Notes: generated from the sequence alone by a model not told the origin. DNA of 64,000 bases from Hygrocybe punicea (GCA_963556145.1 OY744470.1:5146001-5210000), one strand, 5' to 3'. Counted from the first letter of the stretch, positions 33,561 to 47,100 are shown. A program made the numbers and translations.

Positions 33561-34152
33561 TGAACAACCACCGTCATCATATCATGTCTACCCCTACACC
33601 ACCGTTTCCGCCACCCGTTGACACAGCCACCAAAGCCGCCGACCCTAACTCGACCCGCCTAGATCGTCTTTGTCATCCGCTTGTGTTTTATTTCGTTTCC
33701 GCTCCTGCCTTACTCATCTCCGTCACCCGCCCCCAATCCTATGTCACGTTTAGTTTTATCCCGACTTGATTTCTATCGCGTCCCCTCTTTCCGATACCCG
33801 ACATTTATTTATTTTCTCATCTATTTTGCGTTTCCACTCCCCATTTGTCCCGTTTTTTGTAGCTTTCCATCTTTTCTTTCATTTCCGCTCAGTTCCCTTT
33901 TCCTCCAGTTCTATGTACTTTGTTTCCTTTTTCCTCGACACCGGCTTCACTCATTTCATCACCCGCCTTTGTTCTCCGCCCTCCGACTCTCCACTAGTCA
34001 CCACCCGCTCTCCCCCTTCGCATTGTCCACAACCCACCTCGTCCCGTCGAACCCAATTCCACGACCACCACGTCGGCCTCATCTCACGCATCCGAGTCCC
34101 GAGTCCACGTAGTATCGACCAGGGATGGTCTTTATTTAAAGTACCCTGGAGA

Positions 34153-35051
34153 TGTAGAGGGTCGACGTCCCTCTGAGTCCGTATCATCAATATATCACGA
34201 ATCCGGACCAACCCGATGCCACCATTCAACTTGCATTCGAACCCGACGTAACCCGACGCAACCCGACGTGACATGACGTGACGTGACCCGACGTGACCGA
34301 CATAACCCGACGTATGCCGCTTCGTCACAGCCGCTCTCAGACCAAATCCGGCAGCCTCAAACGCCTCGGAGTTCCAATTCCAGGAGATGGATCTCTTCGG
34401 ACTCAATCCCCGACTTCGGATTTACTTTATTTATGCATCCCATCGTCCTTTCGGAGATATGTAGGACTTTCTAGATCTTTTCCTTGCATATTCATTTTCC
34501 CCTCCATTTCCTGTCTTCGTTGCTTTGCAACCCCCCTTTCCACATCCCCATTCCAACCTTTCTTTGTAGCTTACCATCGGCCGAAGTAGACACGTCCGAA
34601 AGTAGATTACTGTTTCCTGTACTATAAAAACGGTCCCCGACGACCGTACAAAAAGAAGATACCATTAGTCCCCGTTTCCTTTTAGTCAGAATCACCTTTT
34701 AATCCCTTCAAATGCTCGTCCACGTAGATCCTTAGCTTTTTATAGTTCACTTCGTCGTCTTTATCGTTGTTTCCGTATATTCGTTCATCGTTTCCGACCC
34801 GACCCGACCCGCCGTACCCGACATCGTCGGCATCGTCGGGTTCTTTATTATTTGTCCGTTTTCACTCCGTTCATCGCCGGCTTCGTCGTTATTAGTCCAG
34901 TTTTACGCGGCGGCTTTATTTTTACTTACATTCCTTTACTTTTACTACTATTCCCGACACTGACTTATCCAGTCACTTCTACGCTGACACCCTCTGGTTA
35001 GGATCATATTTCTTTATATAGTTCCGAAGCCACACAGAACCCGCATCTACA
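34153..35051 (+). repeat. 3' LTR
   Basis: Near-identical to 29965-30862. It is preceded by GTACCCTGGAGA, a weak candidate polypurine tract, and followed by ATGG, the right target duplication. Confidence 0.85.
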
Positions 35052-35724
35052 ATGGACATCACAAAGTTGTACTTACTCCATTGGTCATTCCCTCACTTTG
35101 AGCCTTCTACCAGTCCATATAACTGGTTACTAGCCGTGACTCGCCGGTTAGTCTTCTCTGGAGAGGTGCTCACAGAGCACGGTTCAGTAGTGGGATTTAC
35201 AGATGATTGGTGTGAAACATCGAGCATTGCCAGGCGAGGGTCAATTGCTGGGTTCTGCTGAAGAAGTGGTTGGGGGTTACAGGAACACGGTGAATATGAA
35301 CAATGACCCACATGAGAGACCGCTATGGGCGGAAGCTGCTGAGAGTCTGAATGAGAGTCTGAATGATTATTGGCGGCATTGGTATCATATTGAGGAGGTT
35401 GTTGAGAATCCTGCACACTGGTATGAGCACACTCCATGAATGTATTAGTCCAATATTGATGGCTAGGCCAGTGGGATGAACACTTACTGACGACAGATAT
35501 TCCTGGCCCGCCTTAGTGTGCTCGCACTGAGAACGCAATGGTTTTCCTGGGCATCTTAGGCAGTGATGAGCTCTGTGTGAGCGTACTGGGCCCATTTCAA
35601 CTATTAATATATGGAGGTTAGAGACTTGGTTATTGTGTGCTGAATGGTTCCAGTGAACCATTCGCCATCAGCGTGTATATTTATCAAATATTTCCACTTG
35701 GAAGAGATTGACTCACTCCAAGCT
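35052..35724. other. Flank of the LTR element, no gene recognised
   Basis: A minus-strand open frame (35093-35437) is rich in Ser, Gln, Pro and His and may be part of an older gene cut by the LTR element, since a GTAAGTAC donor-like sequence follows it. I do not recognise it. The KDZ-family frame starts at 35725 on the plus strand. Confidence 0.35.
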
Positions 35725-36970
35725 ATGTCTTCATCACCTTGCCTTTCCCCATCCCAATTAATTCTAATTGACTCTCCACCACTGTCTCCTACCATGTTGG
35801 CACTGGTTGATGTGGGTGACTCACCTTGGCCTCTTGGCAACACTTCCGATTTGACTCCTGTGAAACGTGCCAAAGAGAAATGTCAAACTTCTCGAAAACG
35901 CCGACAGCAGAAGCACACACCTGATGATGACTTGGAAAACACCATGATCATGATGGAGCCTTTTGAATGAGCCAAATACACCCCAGATTTGGCAGATGAC
36001 AGAAGATCAGATTCAAGTCTAGATGCAAGAATGAACATCACAGTCAACCCCAATGATCAAGATTACCAACAATACGTCAACTTGGTGCATGCCGACTGTC
36101 AAGCTTTCTATCAGATTTCGAGGACTGTTTACATTGTTCAAGGATGGGACAAACAGAGAGACACAATGGTGAGTACGAAATATCATGTTCATTTATTGTG
36201 GTGCTGAACCAGTAATTACTTACAGTCCAGTTGGTATCATCTGCAGCATAAACAAATGGGTCACCAATGGGTCGTGGTCTGTTTTTGTCCTTCTGCAAAC
36301 AAGTGTGTTCACGCCCGATTTGTGGAAGATTATGGTGATGCACAATTTCCAGAAAGCCATATATCTTTCCACCGTGAGTTACCTGTGCTGCCTATTGCAC
36401 AACCTATTGATGACATTAATCCAGAGGATGATGATGAAGTCATACTATTCTCACAACAATCCATTGATGATGAGAAGTTTACGAATATATTCTCTGTCAT
36501 ATTCGCTGCTCAAAGCTCTGTGAAGAATTGTGTGGTCGTTTCCTACTCTGGCGATGACAGTGGATCAGGAGAATGGTTCTGTCAGAAGGATCGCACTCAA
36601 GCTTCCGTTTGTGGCCACATAACCAAGGCATGCCACGGACTTCAGCAGCTAATCCAAGTCAACCCCGCAGCAAGAGATGCAGCAGCAGGGGCTGGGAGTG
36701 AGGAACCCGCTAACCCTGGTTCGTCTCCATGATTTGTACAATGTGTTGTTACATCAGTGAAACCAGTTTTTAAGATCCACAGGTTCGCTGGGCATCTCTG
36801 CATAGGGACCAGGTAATTTCCTACCTACCAGTCCTCCCACCACTCTGGTCAACCCTACCTAGTGATCACAACATTTATCAATGCCTGCTGCCTTTACGAT
36901 CTATTCCCTGTTTTCTCGAACTGGATGCTAACGCATCCTGCTACTGTTCCAACCCACGCACTACCTACTC

Positions 36971-38189
36971 CCCTGCCCTAGTGATGGTACAGTTCGGTTC
37001 TGAACCTAGGTTTGAACCTGAACCTACATGAACTGAACCTAAGTTCAGTTCAAGGTTCGGGGTAATGCCTGAACCGAACCTTAGGTTCAGTTCAAGGTTC
37101 AGTCAAGGACAGAATCTTGTGAACCTGGTTCGAACTGGTTCGAACCTGAACCTAATCTTTCACATATTAATCTAATTTCTGCTGAGTAGAGACTTAGTTT
37201 TGGTCCAACTATTTACTGACTTGAAATTTAAGCACCATTAATAATAGAATCTAGATTAGTTAGAGTTTATATGGTTGCAATTAGTGCTTCTGTAACATGA
37301 ATATTTGCAAACTTAAATATATTTTAAAATGTAAAGTTGAAATTCAGCCTAGGATGCCATGTTGTGTGATTCAGTTATACTGATTGCAAGTTAAAATACA
37401 GCAAAACATTTGCAATGACCATCTGAACAGTTGTCCAGGATATTTCATGCTTACTGTGCTTCAGACACATCTAACACAAGATTCTATTGATTTATTCACA
37501 GTGAACATGGACACAGTACATGTAATTGAGGAGTCAAACCATTAGCACAACAACAATGTACAGTGTTCAATGGCTCCTTTGAACACTACCAGTCCTTTGA
37601 ACACCCTGATATAATTGATTCTGTCCTGATTTCTACTGCTAAAAAATGTTCTAATTCCTTCAATGTATTATCTGAACCTATCTAGATATTGTTTTTTATT
37701 CAGAACCACCAATAAAATTAGAAACTGAATATTGATAAAGTAGAGAGAAATCCAATCACTCCTTTGAACACTAATGTTTTGACCATAAAACATTCCAGTA
37801 TCAACCGATTTCTTTAAAAATTGGTATGAGAGGTCTTTGGATAGATGAGCAACCTTCTGTCTATTCAGATTTTGTTCAAGAGAATTTGGCTACCTGTGGC
37901 ATTTGAGGGTAATTTTTGTGTTCAAAGGAGCCATTGAATACTGTAGAGTGGTAGGAAATAAAGGAAAATTTTGGATTGAGAAAATTGATTCGCTAGTATA
38001 CTTGTATTTTCACAGGTTCAGTTCAGGTTCAGCCTGGCCTGAACCTGAACTGAACCTATCCGAACGTGAACCAAAGGTTCAGTTCAAGGTTCAGCATATG
38101 AGCGGAACCGAACCTCAGGTTCAGTTCAAGGTTCAGATTTTTTTGGCCTGAACCGAACCGAACCGAACCTGACCATCACTACCCTGCCC
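36971..38189 (+). mobile_element. Non-autonomous hAT-type element, copy A1
   Basis: Element 36979-38181 (1203 bp), with CCCTGCCC target duplications on both sides (36971-36978 and 38182-38189, perfect 8 bp). Termini are TAGTGATGG and CCATCACTA. Both ends carry dense GAACCTGAACC-type subterminal arrays; the middle is AT-rich and unique. There is no transposase gene. A second, inverted copy (A2) lies at 51530-52361. A1 is longer because it contains a separate MITE (37561-37943). Confidence 0.9.
37559..37945. mobile_element. Mariner-type MITE inside hAT copy A1
   Basis: 383 bp (37561-37943) bounded by TA on both sides. Terminal inverted repeats are CAGTGTTCAATGGCTCCTTT at the left and CAGTATTCAATGGCTCCTTT at the right read inward. 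The sister element A2 shows the empty site: the same flanking bases joined with a single TA. TA duplication points to Tc1/mariner-type mobilisation. Confidence 0.88.
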
Positions 38190-38436
38190 ACATAACAGAA
38201 GTTCATCCCTGCACCATTTACACAATCACTGGTATGCATACAACATCTATCCAACTCCAATGTTGCCCCATCTGTCCTCCTCGATTCCATCACTTCATTG
38301 GCCCTGAAACTCAGGATCTAGGAGTATTTAATTTCAACAATAAGGTTCTCTTTACACATGACCTATTAGATGAATATACAAGCGCCTTTGCATCCTCCGA
38401 GACGCCCTTTGTTGCCTGGGTTGCCATGATGTCACG

Positions 38437-39206
38437 ACGTTGTAGAGGGCCCTCGACCCTCTGAGACCGGAAACCTGATTTATTACAAATCCGCTCGAAC
38501 CCACTCGAATCTGACCCCTCTGACGACTCACGTTTGAACCCGACGCTTACCGACTAGCACGGCCGCTTGCATACACAACAGTCCAAACTCCTAAAGTCAC
38601 AGAACTTCAAATATTGAAGATAGATCTCATTGGACTGGGATCCCGACATCAGACTTGCCTTATTCGCACCTACCATCTCCCTTATGGAGATATAGTAAAG
38701 TATATTACATCTTTTATGGGTTTTTATATCTTCCACCCATTTTCCCTGTCATGGTCGCCTCGCAACCCTCTTCCTACTTCTCCATTTTTATTCTCCTTTG
38801 TTTCCTCTCATCGGCTGAGGACTCTCATCTGAATCTAGGTACAGAAATTTGTAGTATAAAAATGGTGCCCAAGCGCCGTCTCTGAATAAGAAACCAGTTC
38901 CCCCACTTTCTCCCACTCAGAATCCGTCTCCTACCAAAATCACTTACTCTTTTAACTCGTTGGTTTGCTCAACACTCTTCCCATCCTTCTACCGTCTTTG
39001 TCGTTATACCGCTCAACACCTGACCCGCCATACCCGACATTGTCGGCCTCGTCGGTATACATCGGTATCATTAGTCGGCGGCTTATTACCATTAGTCCTT
39101 TTATTATCTATCTGAAGCTTGCTAACTATTCCCAGTCACTTCTACACTGACTACCCCAGGCTAGGTTTATAGTTCCGCAGCCACCCTGACCTCGCCACTA
39201 CAACGT
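38437..39206 (+). mobile_element. Solo LTR, diverged relative of the 29965 element
   Basis: LTR 38441-39202 (762 bp), starts TGTAGAGGGCCCTCGACCC and ends GCCACTACA. It is flanked by ACGT on both sides, a 4-bp target duplication as for the other LTRs here. It shares with them the start motif, the TATA box (38855-38861), a following hairpin, CCCGACATTGTCGGC and TAGTTCCG near the 3' end, but is otherwise diverged, so it belongs to a sister subfamily. It interrupts the KDZ-family frame (MMSRR | YKVHGSNEPF). Confidence 0.82.
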
Positions 39207-40706
39207 TACAAAGTTCATGGCTCGAATGAACCATTTGTCAGTGAAAGGATGTTTCAAAGCATCTGGTTTGCTTTCATCCAGTTGCAGGTTCTTGACACCG
39301 ACACACAGTGCCCTCATTGTGGGCCTGAACCACAAGACATGATCTGGGACGGGTCACCTTGGCTTTCAGCCGAAGGCATCTTCTTCCCTCACTCAAACCC
39401 CCCACTGTAACCAATGATCGATCCCTCCAAAGAACAGAAGTCCGTTATCATGGTGCACTGCAGGTCATTACTGAGCAAAAGCTTCGAAAGGCTGTCCGGA
39501 ACGTTATTCATGGCCAATCGCTGGTGATGCATTCCGATGATGAAGGATCGGATGGCCAGCACCAGAATATGATGGAGAAAGCAAAACTTGAGTTCTTGGC
39601 TCGTATACAGTCCATTCCAGATGTGTGCGCACAGTTGAAGAAGGTGAATGACTCGTTGGGCAATGTTTTCTCACTCAATTTTGGTATCAATGCAATGGCT
39701 GCTGGCTGCGAGCCGCCCCGTGTTTACAAGCAGCTGTATCATCAAGTAAGTCTTAATAAACATTTGCAACTGAGCAAATCATCTCATAGGCTGCATCCTA
39801 GCTCAGCGCTGAGGAATCTGTACTGCAAATGGCAAATCGCCAAGCTTTGAACCACCTTTCGCATTTTATTGAAGAGCCCGTATCTCAGAACTCCTCGCTG
39901 CTGGTTGGTATTCCCTGCGTCTACCAAGTTTTACAGTACCATGAATCCCGACAAGAAGTGTACCCGGATTGTGTCCTATCATTATGCCAGTGGATTTGTC
40001 AGCGGGGAAAGGAAGTTCTTGCTGGGTTGATCGTTTACCCTTTTCCACCGGTGGACCTAAGTGCACACCAAGCTAACATTGAATGGAAAAAGGTCAGTAC
40101 CATTTGGATGATTCTTACCTTCAATTTGAAGCAGTCTTTTTACAGACTGGTTGCTTTTATCCAAGGCCACAAGTTCAGCACAGACCCATTTCATCAGGAA
40201 AACCTGATATTACTTAATTTTGTCTTAGGGTGTCTTAGGACATCTTGATGTTCTTAAAATTTGTAATTAAGGTGATCAAGAAACTGTACCTACTTAGGCC
40301 AAGACAAAATTTCTTAATTTGTCTTATTTGTAACAAAAGTTGAGGTGGGAGAAATATGAGTTGATGGCTTGTAAAAGCCTTTGTCTTGGTAGAGTTTGCA
40401 CATTTTAGGTAGAGATAGTGATGAAAATTGGACTGTTTACAAGCAGTATAAAATTGGGATTAAGACAGACTAAGACAATTAAGACATTAAGACACCAACT
40501 CAACTAAAAGGTAAAATTTTCATATGGGAAGTCTTAATCTCTTAGTTTGTCTTAATTGTCTTAGTCTGTCTTAATCCCAATTTTATACTGCTTGTAAACA
40601 GTCCAATTTTTATCACTATCTCTACCTAAAATGTGCAAACTCTGCCAAGACAAAGGCTTTTACAAGCCATCAACTCACATTTCTCCCACCTCAACTTGTT
40701 TAGTGG

Positions 40707-40724
40707 GCCAATGCTGCGCATGGC
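40707..40724 (-). other. Helitron 3' terminal hairpin
   Basis: On the minus strand GCCATGC, loop GCA, GCATTGGC (one bulge), then CCACTAA at the end. Position and form match the 3' hairpin used as termination signal in rolling-circle transposition. Confidence 0.65.
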
Positions 40725-41178
40725 ATGAACGAGTTCTTTTTTCCCCCTCCCCACTTCTTTGCTGAATTAACAAAATTGCATAAAGCATGTTACATATGGC
40801 ATAAGATACATAGCATGTGTTGCATATTGCATATTGATCTACTAAGCCCACCTCCCACCTCTGCCACACATAAAGTAGCATTAAATAAATAAATCTACAT
40901 AAGAGTGTCTTGAGTCTTCATCAACCTCCTCTCTACCTGCCATCTCCCCTGTGTTGCACCATCATGCAACACTCTCAGCCATGAAGCAATTGCTCAGGGA
41001 GCAACAGGTCAACTGCCAAATACAACTGCCCCCCAAACAGTGTGCTGACAATTAACTCACATTTGCTCAACCCTACTTCTCCATGACCTTGAATGCTACA
41101 CAACAGATTACCACATGAAGAAAGCCGTGCTTGACCTCAAGGAGGATGCTCAAAGGCTCTGAGCATAAATAGCTAGTA

Positions 41179-44100
41179 CTAGGTTTCTATTTCTACAGTG
41201 TCTGATATCATGGTCTGAAAGTTGCCTGTAATCATTCCATCATGATACCATACTTGTTTCTGTGGAGTAATAATACGTGATGTGAAATGATATTGACCAT
41301 GATATACAATGCCTCTAAGTTCTAATGTCTTTGTGTCAGTCTCTGAAACAAATTCTAGTCTATGACTGGTTTCAATGTTTTTGAATGGATACTCTAGAAC
41401 AAGAATGTGTGGTGCTTCATTATAAAATACAAGTTGTTTCATTCTGCTGTTGCAATCAGGACATCTTCTATTGGTTTTCTGTGACAAGGTATCAACCCAA
41501 TTCATGGTAGACTGTTTAATGGTGTCATCAGCATGTAACACATAGCCTAGTCTGTCATCAATGGGTTCTTCTGCAAAGTCACATTGAGAACATTCATGTT
41601 GAGAAGAGGCTACAATGTTATTGACTTTAAACAACTCCATAGCCAGATTTGCAACACTGATGCCCACAGTGCCTCTAGGAAAGTCTGTAGGATTCATGTT
41701 ATGCAGTGTAGTTCTAAGGTGATCTCTTAGCTGTTCAAATGCCACATTTTTGTGCAACACCTGTGGAAAACCATGAGACAATGTGGTCAAATGATCATTC
41801 ATGCTTCTGAATACTGTGGACCACTCTGCATGATTGTCTTTCCACAGATTGAACAGAATGACCAACAATGAGTCATATGCACAGCTGTAGTCATTTCTAT
41901 CCCAGATCAGTCCAGCTGGAGAGTTAATGACCTGTTGCTTGCTTGTGGATCCTTGGTTGACATGGTCTTTGGTGATCCGAGGCCTTTTAGCTACTGGTTC
42001 ATTATTTGTGTCCAGTGAATGTTTTTGGGTTGAACCAATAGCAACTGAGCCTTTTGCTGGGACAAATGAAGTTGCAATTACACCTGCTTTCTGTTTTCCT
42101 TTGCCTTTTTCAACCAATGGCCATGGGCTATCAGGGACTGTACGAGCCAATAGCAATGGATCAGTTGGTGACCATTTAAGAGCATTATCAGTTTTGGCTG
42201 GAACATAGTGAATTCCCTTCCATTGCTGAAAGTTTTGAAGCATAACAGAGCGTGTACCAGCATCAATGTGGTCAGGTAAAGCACCTTCATATCTGAGCCT
42301 GGTAATCTCATCAAGCAATTCTAGTTCTCTAAATTCTTGTCTAAGATATCCAGAACAACCTCTAGTGATCACTTTAGTGTCAAAGCCTTGAATGATTACA
42401 GTTCCAGCAGCAGAAGCACTTCTAGACAATGAAGAATAATATGACATATGGTTGAAGCAACTGTTTAAATGCACAACATTGAATGGACGTGTTTTTCCTT
42501 GAGCAGCATGAGCAGTCATTGCAAAGTTAGGAAGCACCCAGACTTGTTGTCTCTCAATGGATTCCTTCAGGTCATTTGGAAATACACACTGAATTGTCTT
42601 GGTGTTTTTTACAATGGGCACCACATTGTCAGGAAGTCCTGGAATCTGCACCAGCTTTGGAGGTTTGTCTAGTTCAACAAACAAGGTGTCAAGTACTCTT
42701 CTGCCATGACTTGCTTTCATTGACTGCCAGCCAACAACAAATCCCTCTTGTCCTTTTGTAATGCAGAGCTCAGTGGCATCATTGTTGCGAAGCATGACAG
42801 GCATACCAAGACACAATGAGAGTTTTCCAGGAAAATTGTCAGTTGCAGCATGTCACACTTTCCATATCTCTCTTTGTGTATCACAGTCTATGTCACTGGA
42901 TTGATGTATAGCTTTTGATTTGGACTTGCGTCTAACAGAATCCTTGTCTTTTCCCCACTTGTCAATGGAATAGAAGTTGGTCAAGTTCTGGTTGGTGTCA
43001 GAAGCAAATCTTTCACATCCAAGAAGATTAATCTGATCCTTCTGTGAGTGAATGCCACATATGATAGGAACATTTCTAAAAATTTTGGAGGCAACATTGG
43101 GCTGGTCTGGACGCTTGCCTGCAATTCTGGATCTCAAAAATTGAATGTCATGTGCGGTACATTTGCCATAGCGCATGTTGACAAGGGCAGTTCTGAACAA
43201 TGCATCTTCAGTTGTTTGTGTCCTCTGTCTCATGTTTTCTCTGAGAATCACCACTGTGGTCACTTGATGCCAGAGTGCTTTTCCAATTGCAGTTTCCTGA
43301 GAGTGTGTTGTCAAGGCTGATGTGATCTGAGTGCCAACTGTTCCACTGTACAATGGTGCACCTCCAACTGGTGGTAACTGTGCAAAGTCTCCAGCAAATA
43401 TCATGTTGATTCCACCAAATGGGATGTCATGTATGTTCAAAGCTTTAGCCAGTCTCGCACTGATTTTGTAGAGATCATGACAAGACAGCATTGAAACTTC
43501 ATCAATGAATATATAGTCAACTCCTTCTAATCTACCCTTGAGCTGAGCAATACCCATTGCTTCATTTCTATTTGACATGTTTGGATTGATGCCCAAGAAG
43601 TAGTGATAAGTTGAGCCATTTTGTAGCGCTGCAGATGTACCAGTAGGACCAAGAATAACAAATCTGTGAGACTCATGTACATTGTCAAAGAAATCAACAA
43701 CTGCTTTGATGACTTGTGATTTTCCAGTGCCAGCCATTCCAGCAATATTCATTTTCAACTGGTCACTGCTGGGAGACGAAGTGTGATTTGCAATAATCCT
43801 AAAGGCTCTTTTCTGCTCAGTGTTCAAGCTGAATTTTCTAACTGTGGCATCAATTACCTGTTGTCTCTGTGCATTTGCAGCTCTGAAAGATTGCATCAAG
43901 TATGACTGGTCCACAATGATCACATTGTTTTCATTTGCATCAGCATATGTTTTGTGTGAAACAGACTTTGAGTTTGCAGGAATATATTGATTGCGCTCAT
44001 CTAGTATTTCTTGTCTCTGTTCTTGAACAAGTTGTTTCCATTGACTACCAGGTTGATTCATTTCAACTTCAAGTGGAGCTGAATTTACTGTAATAGAACC

Positions 44101-47100
44101 ATCTGGACATGGATCAAGCCAACCAATGTTTCTGACAATGTTCTCAGTGGCATCCATTTGAGCTTTGATCAGTCTACCATGTTGACCAAGTTCAGAGTAT
44201 TTGTTAGTGCCATACTCTGTGTTGTTTTTGTCCTGCTCATAATTGTCATCTCCAAAGTCACCACCATTTTGAATGTTGTCATCATCCAAGTGTGAAATCA
44301 TGTCTGAAGTCATAAATTGAGGACAAGTACCATCCAAAACTGCTCCTTGTCTAAGCTGAGCAGAATAGTCATCTCTAGCATCTAAGCATTCATATCTCAG
44401 ATTAAAGTTGTCCATAATTTCTAATTGCCTGTCAGTGAATTCATGATCAGTGAATGCTTCATCCCATGATTCTAGGTTACTTTTGAGGTCATTGCCAGAT
44501 CTCCATGGTTTGAACAGAGTGAGCATTGTGATGCAATAGTATTCTCTGTCTCCTCTATCACGTCTGGGCAGTGAACCACCAACAAAGTTTGGAACAACAT
44601 GCTGCTTCTTTTCACTGAATTCTATGCAGTGTGTCTCATATAATGGGTGATATTCTAGGAAATGCTTGGTGTCTTCTTGCACAGACTTAGTGGTATCAGA
44701 CTCATTGTCCTCTGAATCACATTCTATGAAAGTGTCATCATCTTTGATGTTCAGATCATCAAATTCTATGCTCAAGTCATTACTGGTAGATACATTAGAT
44801 CTCGAAGTTTTTTTGTGAGTTGCAGTTTGTGGCTCAGATTCCAAGACATCTAACTCATCATCACTGTTTATTTCATCATGAGGTTTTTGAATGTTTCTCT
44901 TGACTCTTTCTGCACCCTGCACCCATTCATATAAATTCATGTCTTCATAATGAGCTGGTCTGTAAATGTAGTCATGTACAGCAGATAATCCTATGAACTT
45001 TCCCTTTTGATTGTGCAGTACAACTTTTTCAGAGTCAACTTGCATGTCATCATTTTCATCTGAATTCCAAGCTTTCTGGACTTCTTTCACATAGTTTCTC
45101 CAATAAACAGGAATGAATTTGTGACTGGTATAATGGTCAGGGTTCCCAAGCAGATACATTGAAGCCATTGGTCCACCAATTTCAAGTTTTGCAGTCAAAG
45201 CATTTATGATCTGGGTGATGAGTTTTCTAGCTTTGTCTTTTCTTTTCATGGATCCTCCAAGCATTTCTGAGTTCCTATCAAACACACTTCTAATGGTATC
45301 AAATATGCTATAGGTTTTCAATCCAGGCTTTGTAATATAGTCAGAAATATATGCTACAATTGCTTTGATTGCGGTACCAGAAAGAAGACTTGTAACATCT
45401 GAATTGCAGCGAAGTAGAAATGTCACCAGCGGTGTCAATGTATTGATCCATGCTTCACCCTTTTTCATATTCAATGCACCTGTTTTTGGGTCTACTTGTG
45501 TTGATTCAAACAAAGGTCTTGGAAATCTAGCTTTGCATTTACCATGTTTGTTCATGCAACTTGGTCTATCTTTTCTCTGGACTTTCTCATTGTTTGAACT
45601 ATTTCTGCCACAATTATGAACATTGGAGCATAAGATCAAATGATCAACAGTGTTTTCAAATCTCTTCCACCATAAATTATCTTGTTTGCAATCATGACAA
45701 TTGTTGTTACTGTTCACATCATGCCTAATTGTACACATAGGTGGGGGTGCTTCAGGTAGAGTCTGAGTGGGATCTTTGTAGTCTTCTTGTTCAGATTTCT
45801 TGGCTTTGACTTCATCCATAGTCCCAGTCATGAATTCACCAATGTGCACACTTTCCAAATACTGAACAAAAGCTTGTTGAAAATCTGATTTTGGATCCAT
45901 GATTCTATCTCTGATTTCCTGAGGTGACAAACATCCTTTGAGCCATAGTAGCATGTGCATGTGAAGGGTGAGACGTCCTTGTTGCTCCACTGTGCCATAG
46001 TATGCCTTGGTGTTGCCATAAAAGCCAGAATGGTTTGATCCAACTCCAAGGACATGTTTGATAAATAGTTCTACCATAAAGTGAAAGAATCTAGCACCAG
46101 CCACTGGATTTTCTGCAATAAGTCTATAGCGCTCATCATATCCTCTAAGCTCAGGTGTGAATGTTTCTTTTGTATCAGCATAATATAAGGAGAGTGGGTG
46201 CATGTTATCTGCAGGTGAAAATGTAATGAACCAGGAAGGTGCACCCACAAAGGACATCAGAGACCAGACTTCATTTCTCATATATTTCTTGCTTGTCAGT
46301 GATCCTTTTACATGACTTCCTACATGATCAATATCTTTAATTAATTGGAAACAAAGTTTCTCTTCATCTGTTTCTGGAATAACATGTTCACCATCTTCCA
46401 TTTTCCTAGCAATGTTATTCAACACTCCAAGATCAACATCCATCAATCTTTGTGAAATGTGTTCAAATTTTGCCTTTTCAGCTAATAAATAGCCAGCTGT
46501 TGTAGACTCTTTGATTTGCTCATGGTTGAATGCAATTAAAGGAAAGTGTGGATCTTTTTGAAACCTCTTGTCATAGTACATTAACAAGTGTCTCTTGTGT
46601 TTGATTTCAGAAATCTTGCCTTGAATCAGTGAGTTACCAATTCCACCAAGTCCATAGGGAAACAACCATGGCATCATTTGAGGAAACAACTGAGGATTGT
46701 TATAGATGGATTGTGGATCACTCTCATGTCCAATTGCCAAAATCTTGTTATTATCCATCAGATGTTTTAATGCAATAGCTTTGATGGCTTTGATACTTTT
46801 GGTAGAGTACTCTTCACCTGTTAGACCATGAACTACAAATGGACACATGCCAGTCTCAGTTCCTTCTTCCTTTTCCATGTCATTAACAGCAGTAGCTTCT
46901 GGGTTTTTGTTAATGAATGATTGTCTGTAATCTACCACAACTGGTATGTCATTCTCAGGATACTGTTTCAAGTTTTCTTCTGAAATCTCCAAGTCAAAAT
47001 AGTCACAGTGATTCAGTTTCAACCAATTCAAAGCAGTTGCAACTTTGTTTCTTCTAACAAGCAATGGTGTTCTCTCAAAATCAGACTTGGTAGGTTTGCA

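Larger units (their letters stand above)
29965..35051 (+). mobile_element. Complete non-autonomous LTR retrotransposon (LARD/TRIM-like)
   Basis: Two LTRs in direct orientation (29965-30862, 898 bp; 34153-35051, 899 bp) begin TGTAGA and end TCTACA. They differ at roughly a dozen sites by my count, nearly all transitions, often at CpG. ATGG flanks both sides as a 4-bp target duplication. The 3.3-kb interior has no recognisable gag, protease, reverse transcriptase or integrase. It holds a leader, Pro/Ser-rich tandem repeats (about 31.5-32.0 kb) and short TATCGAACCTCCG repeats (33.41-33.56 kb). Orientation is set from the LTR promoter. It must use proteins of another element. Recent insertion is inferred from LTR similarity. 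Confidence 0.82.

Noticed and set aside
40338..40697. Large inverted repeat as a replication origin or terminator
   Set aside because: Arms continue into the outer repeats and form one foldback MITE once the Helitron is removed.
42853..42855. TGA as selenocysteine or programmed readthrough site
   Set aside because: No supporting structure seen, fungi of this group lack selenoprotein synthesis as far as known, and a CGA-to-TGA change is simpler.
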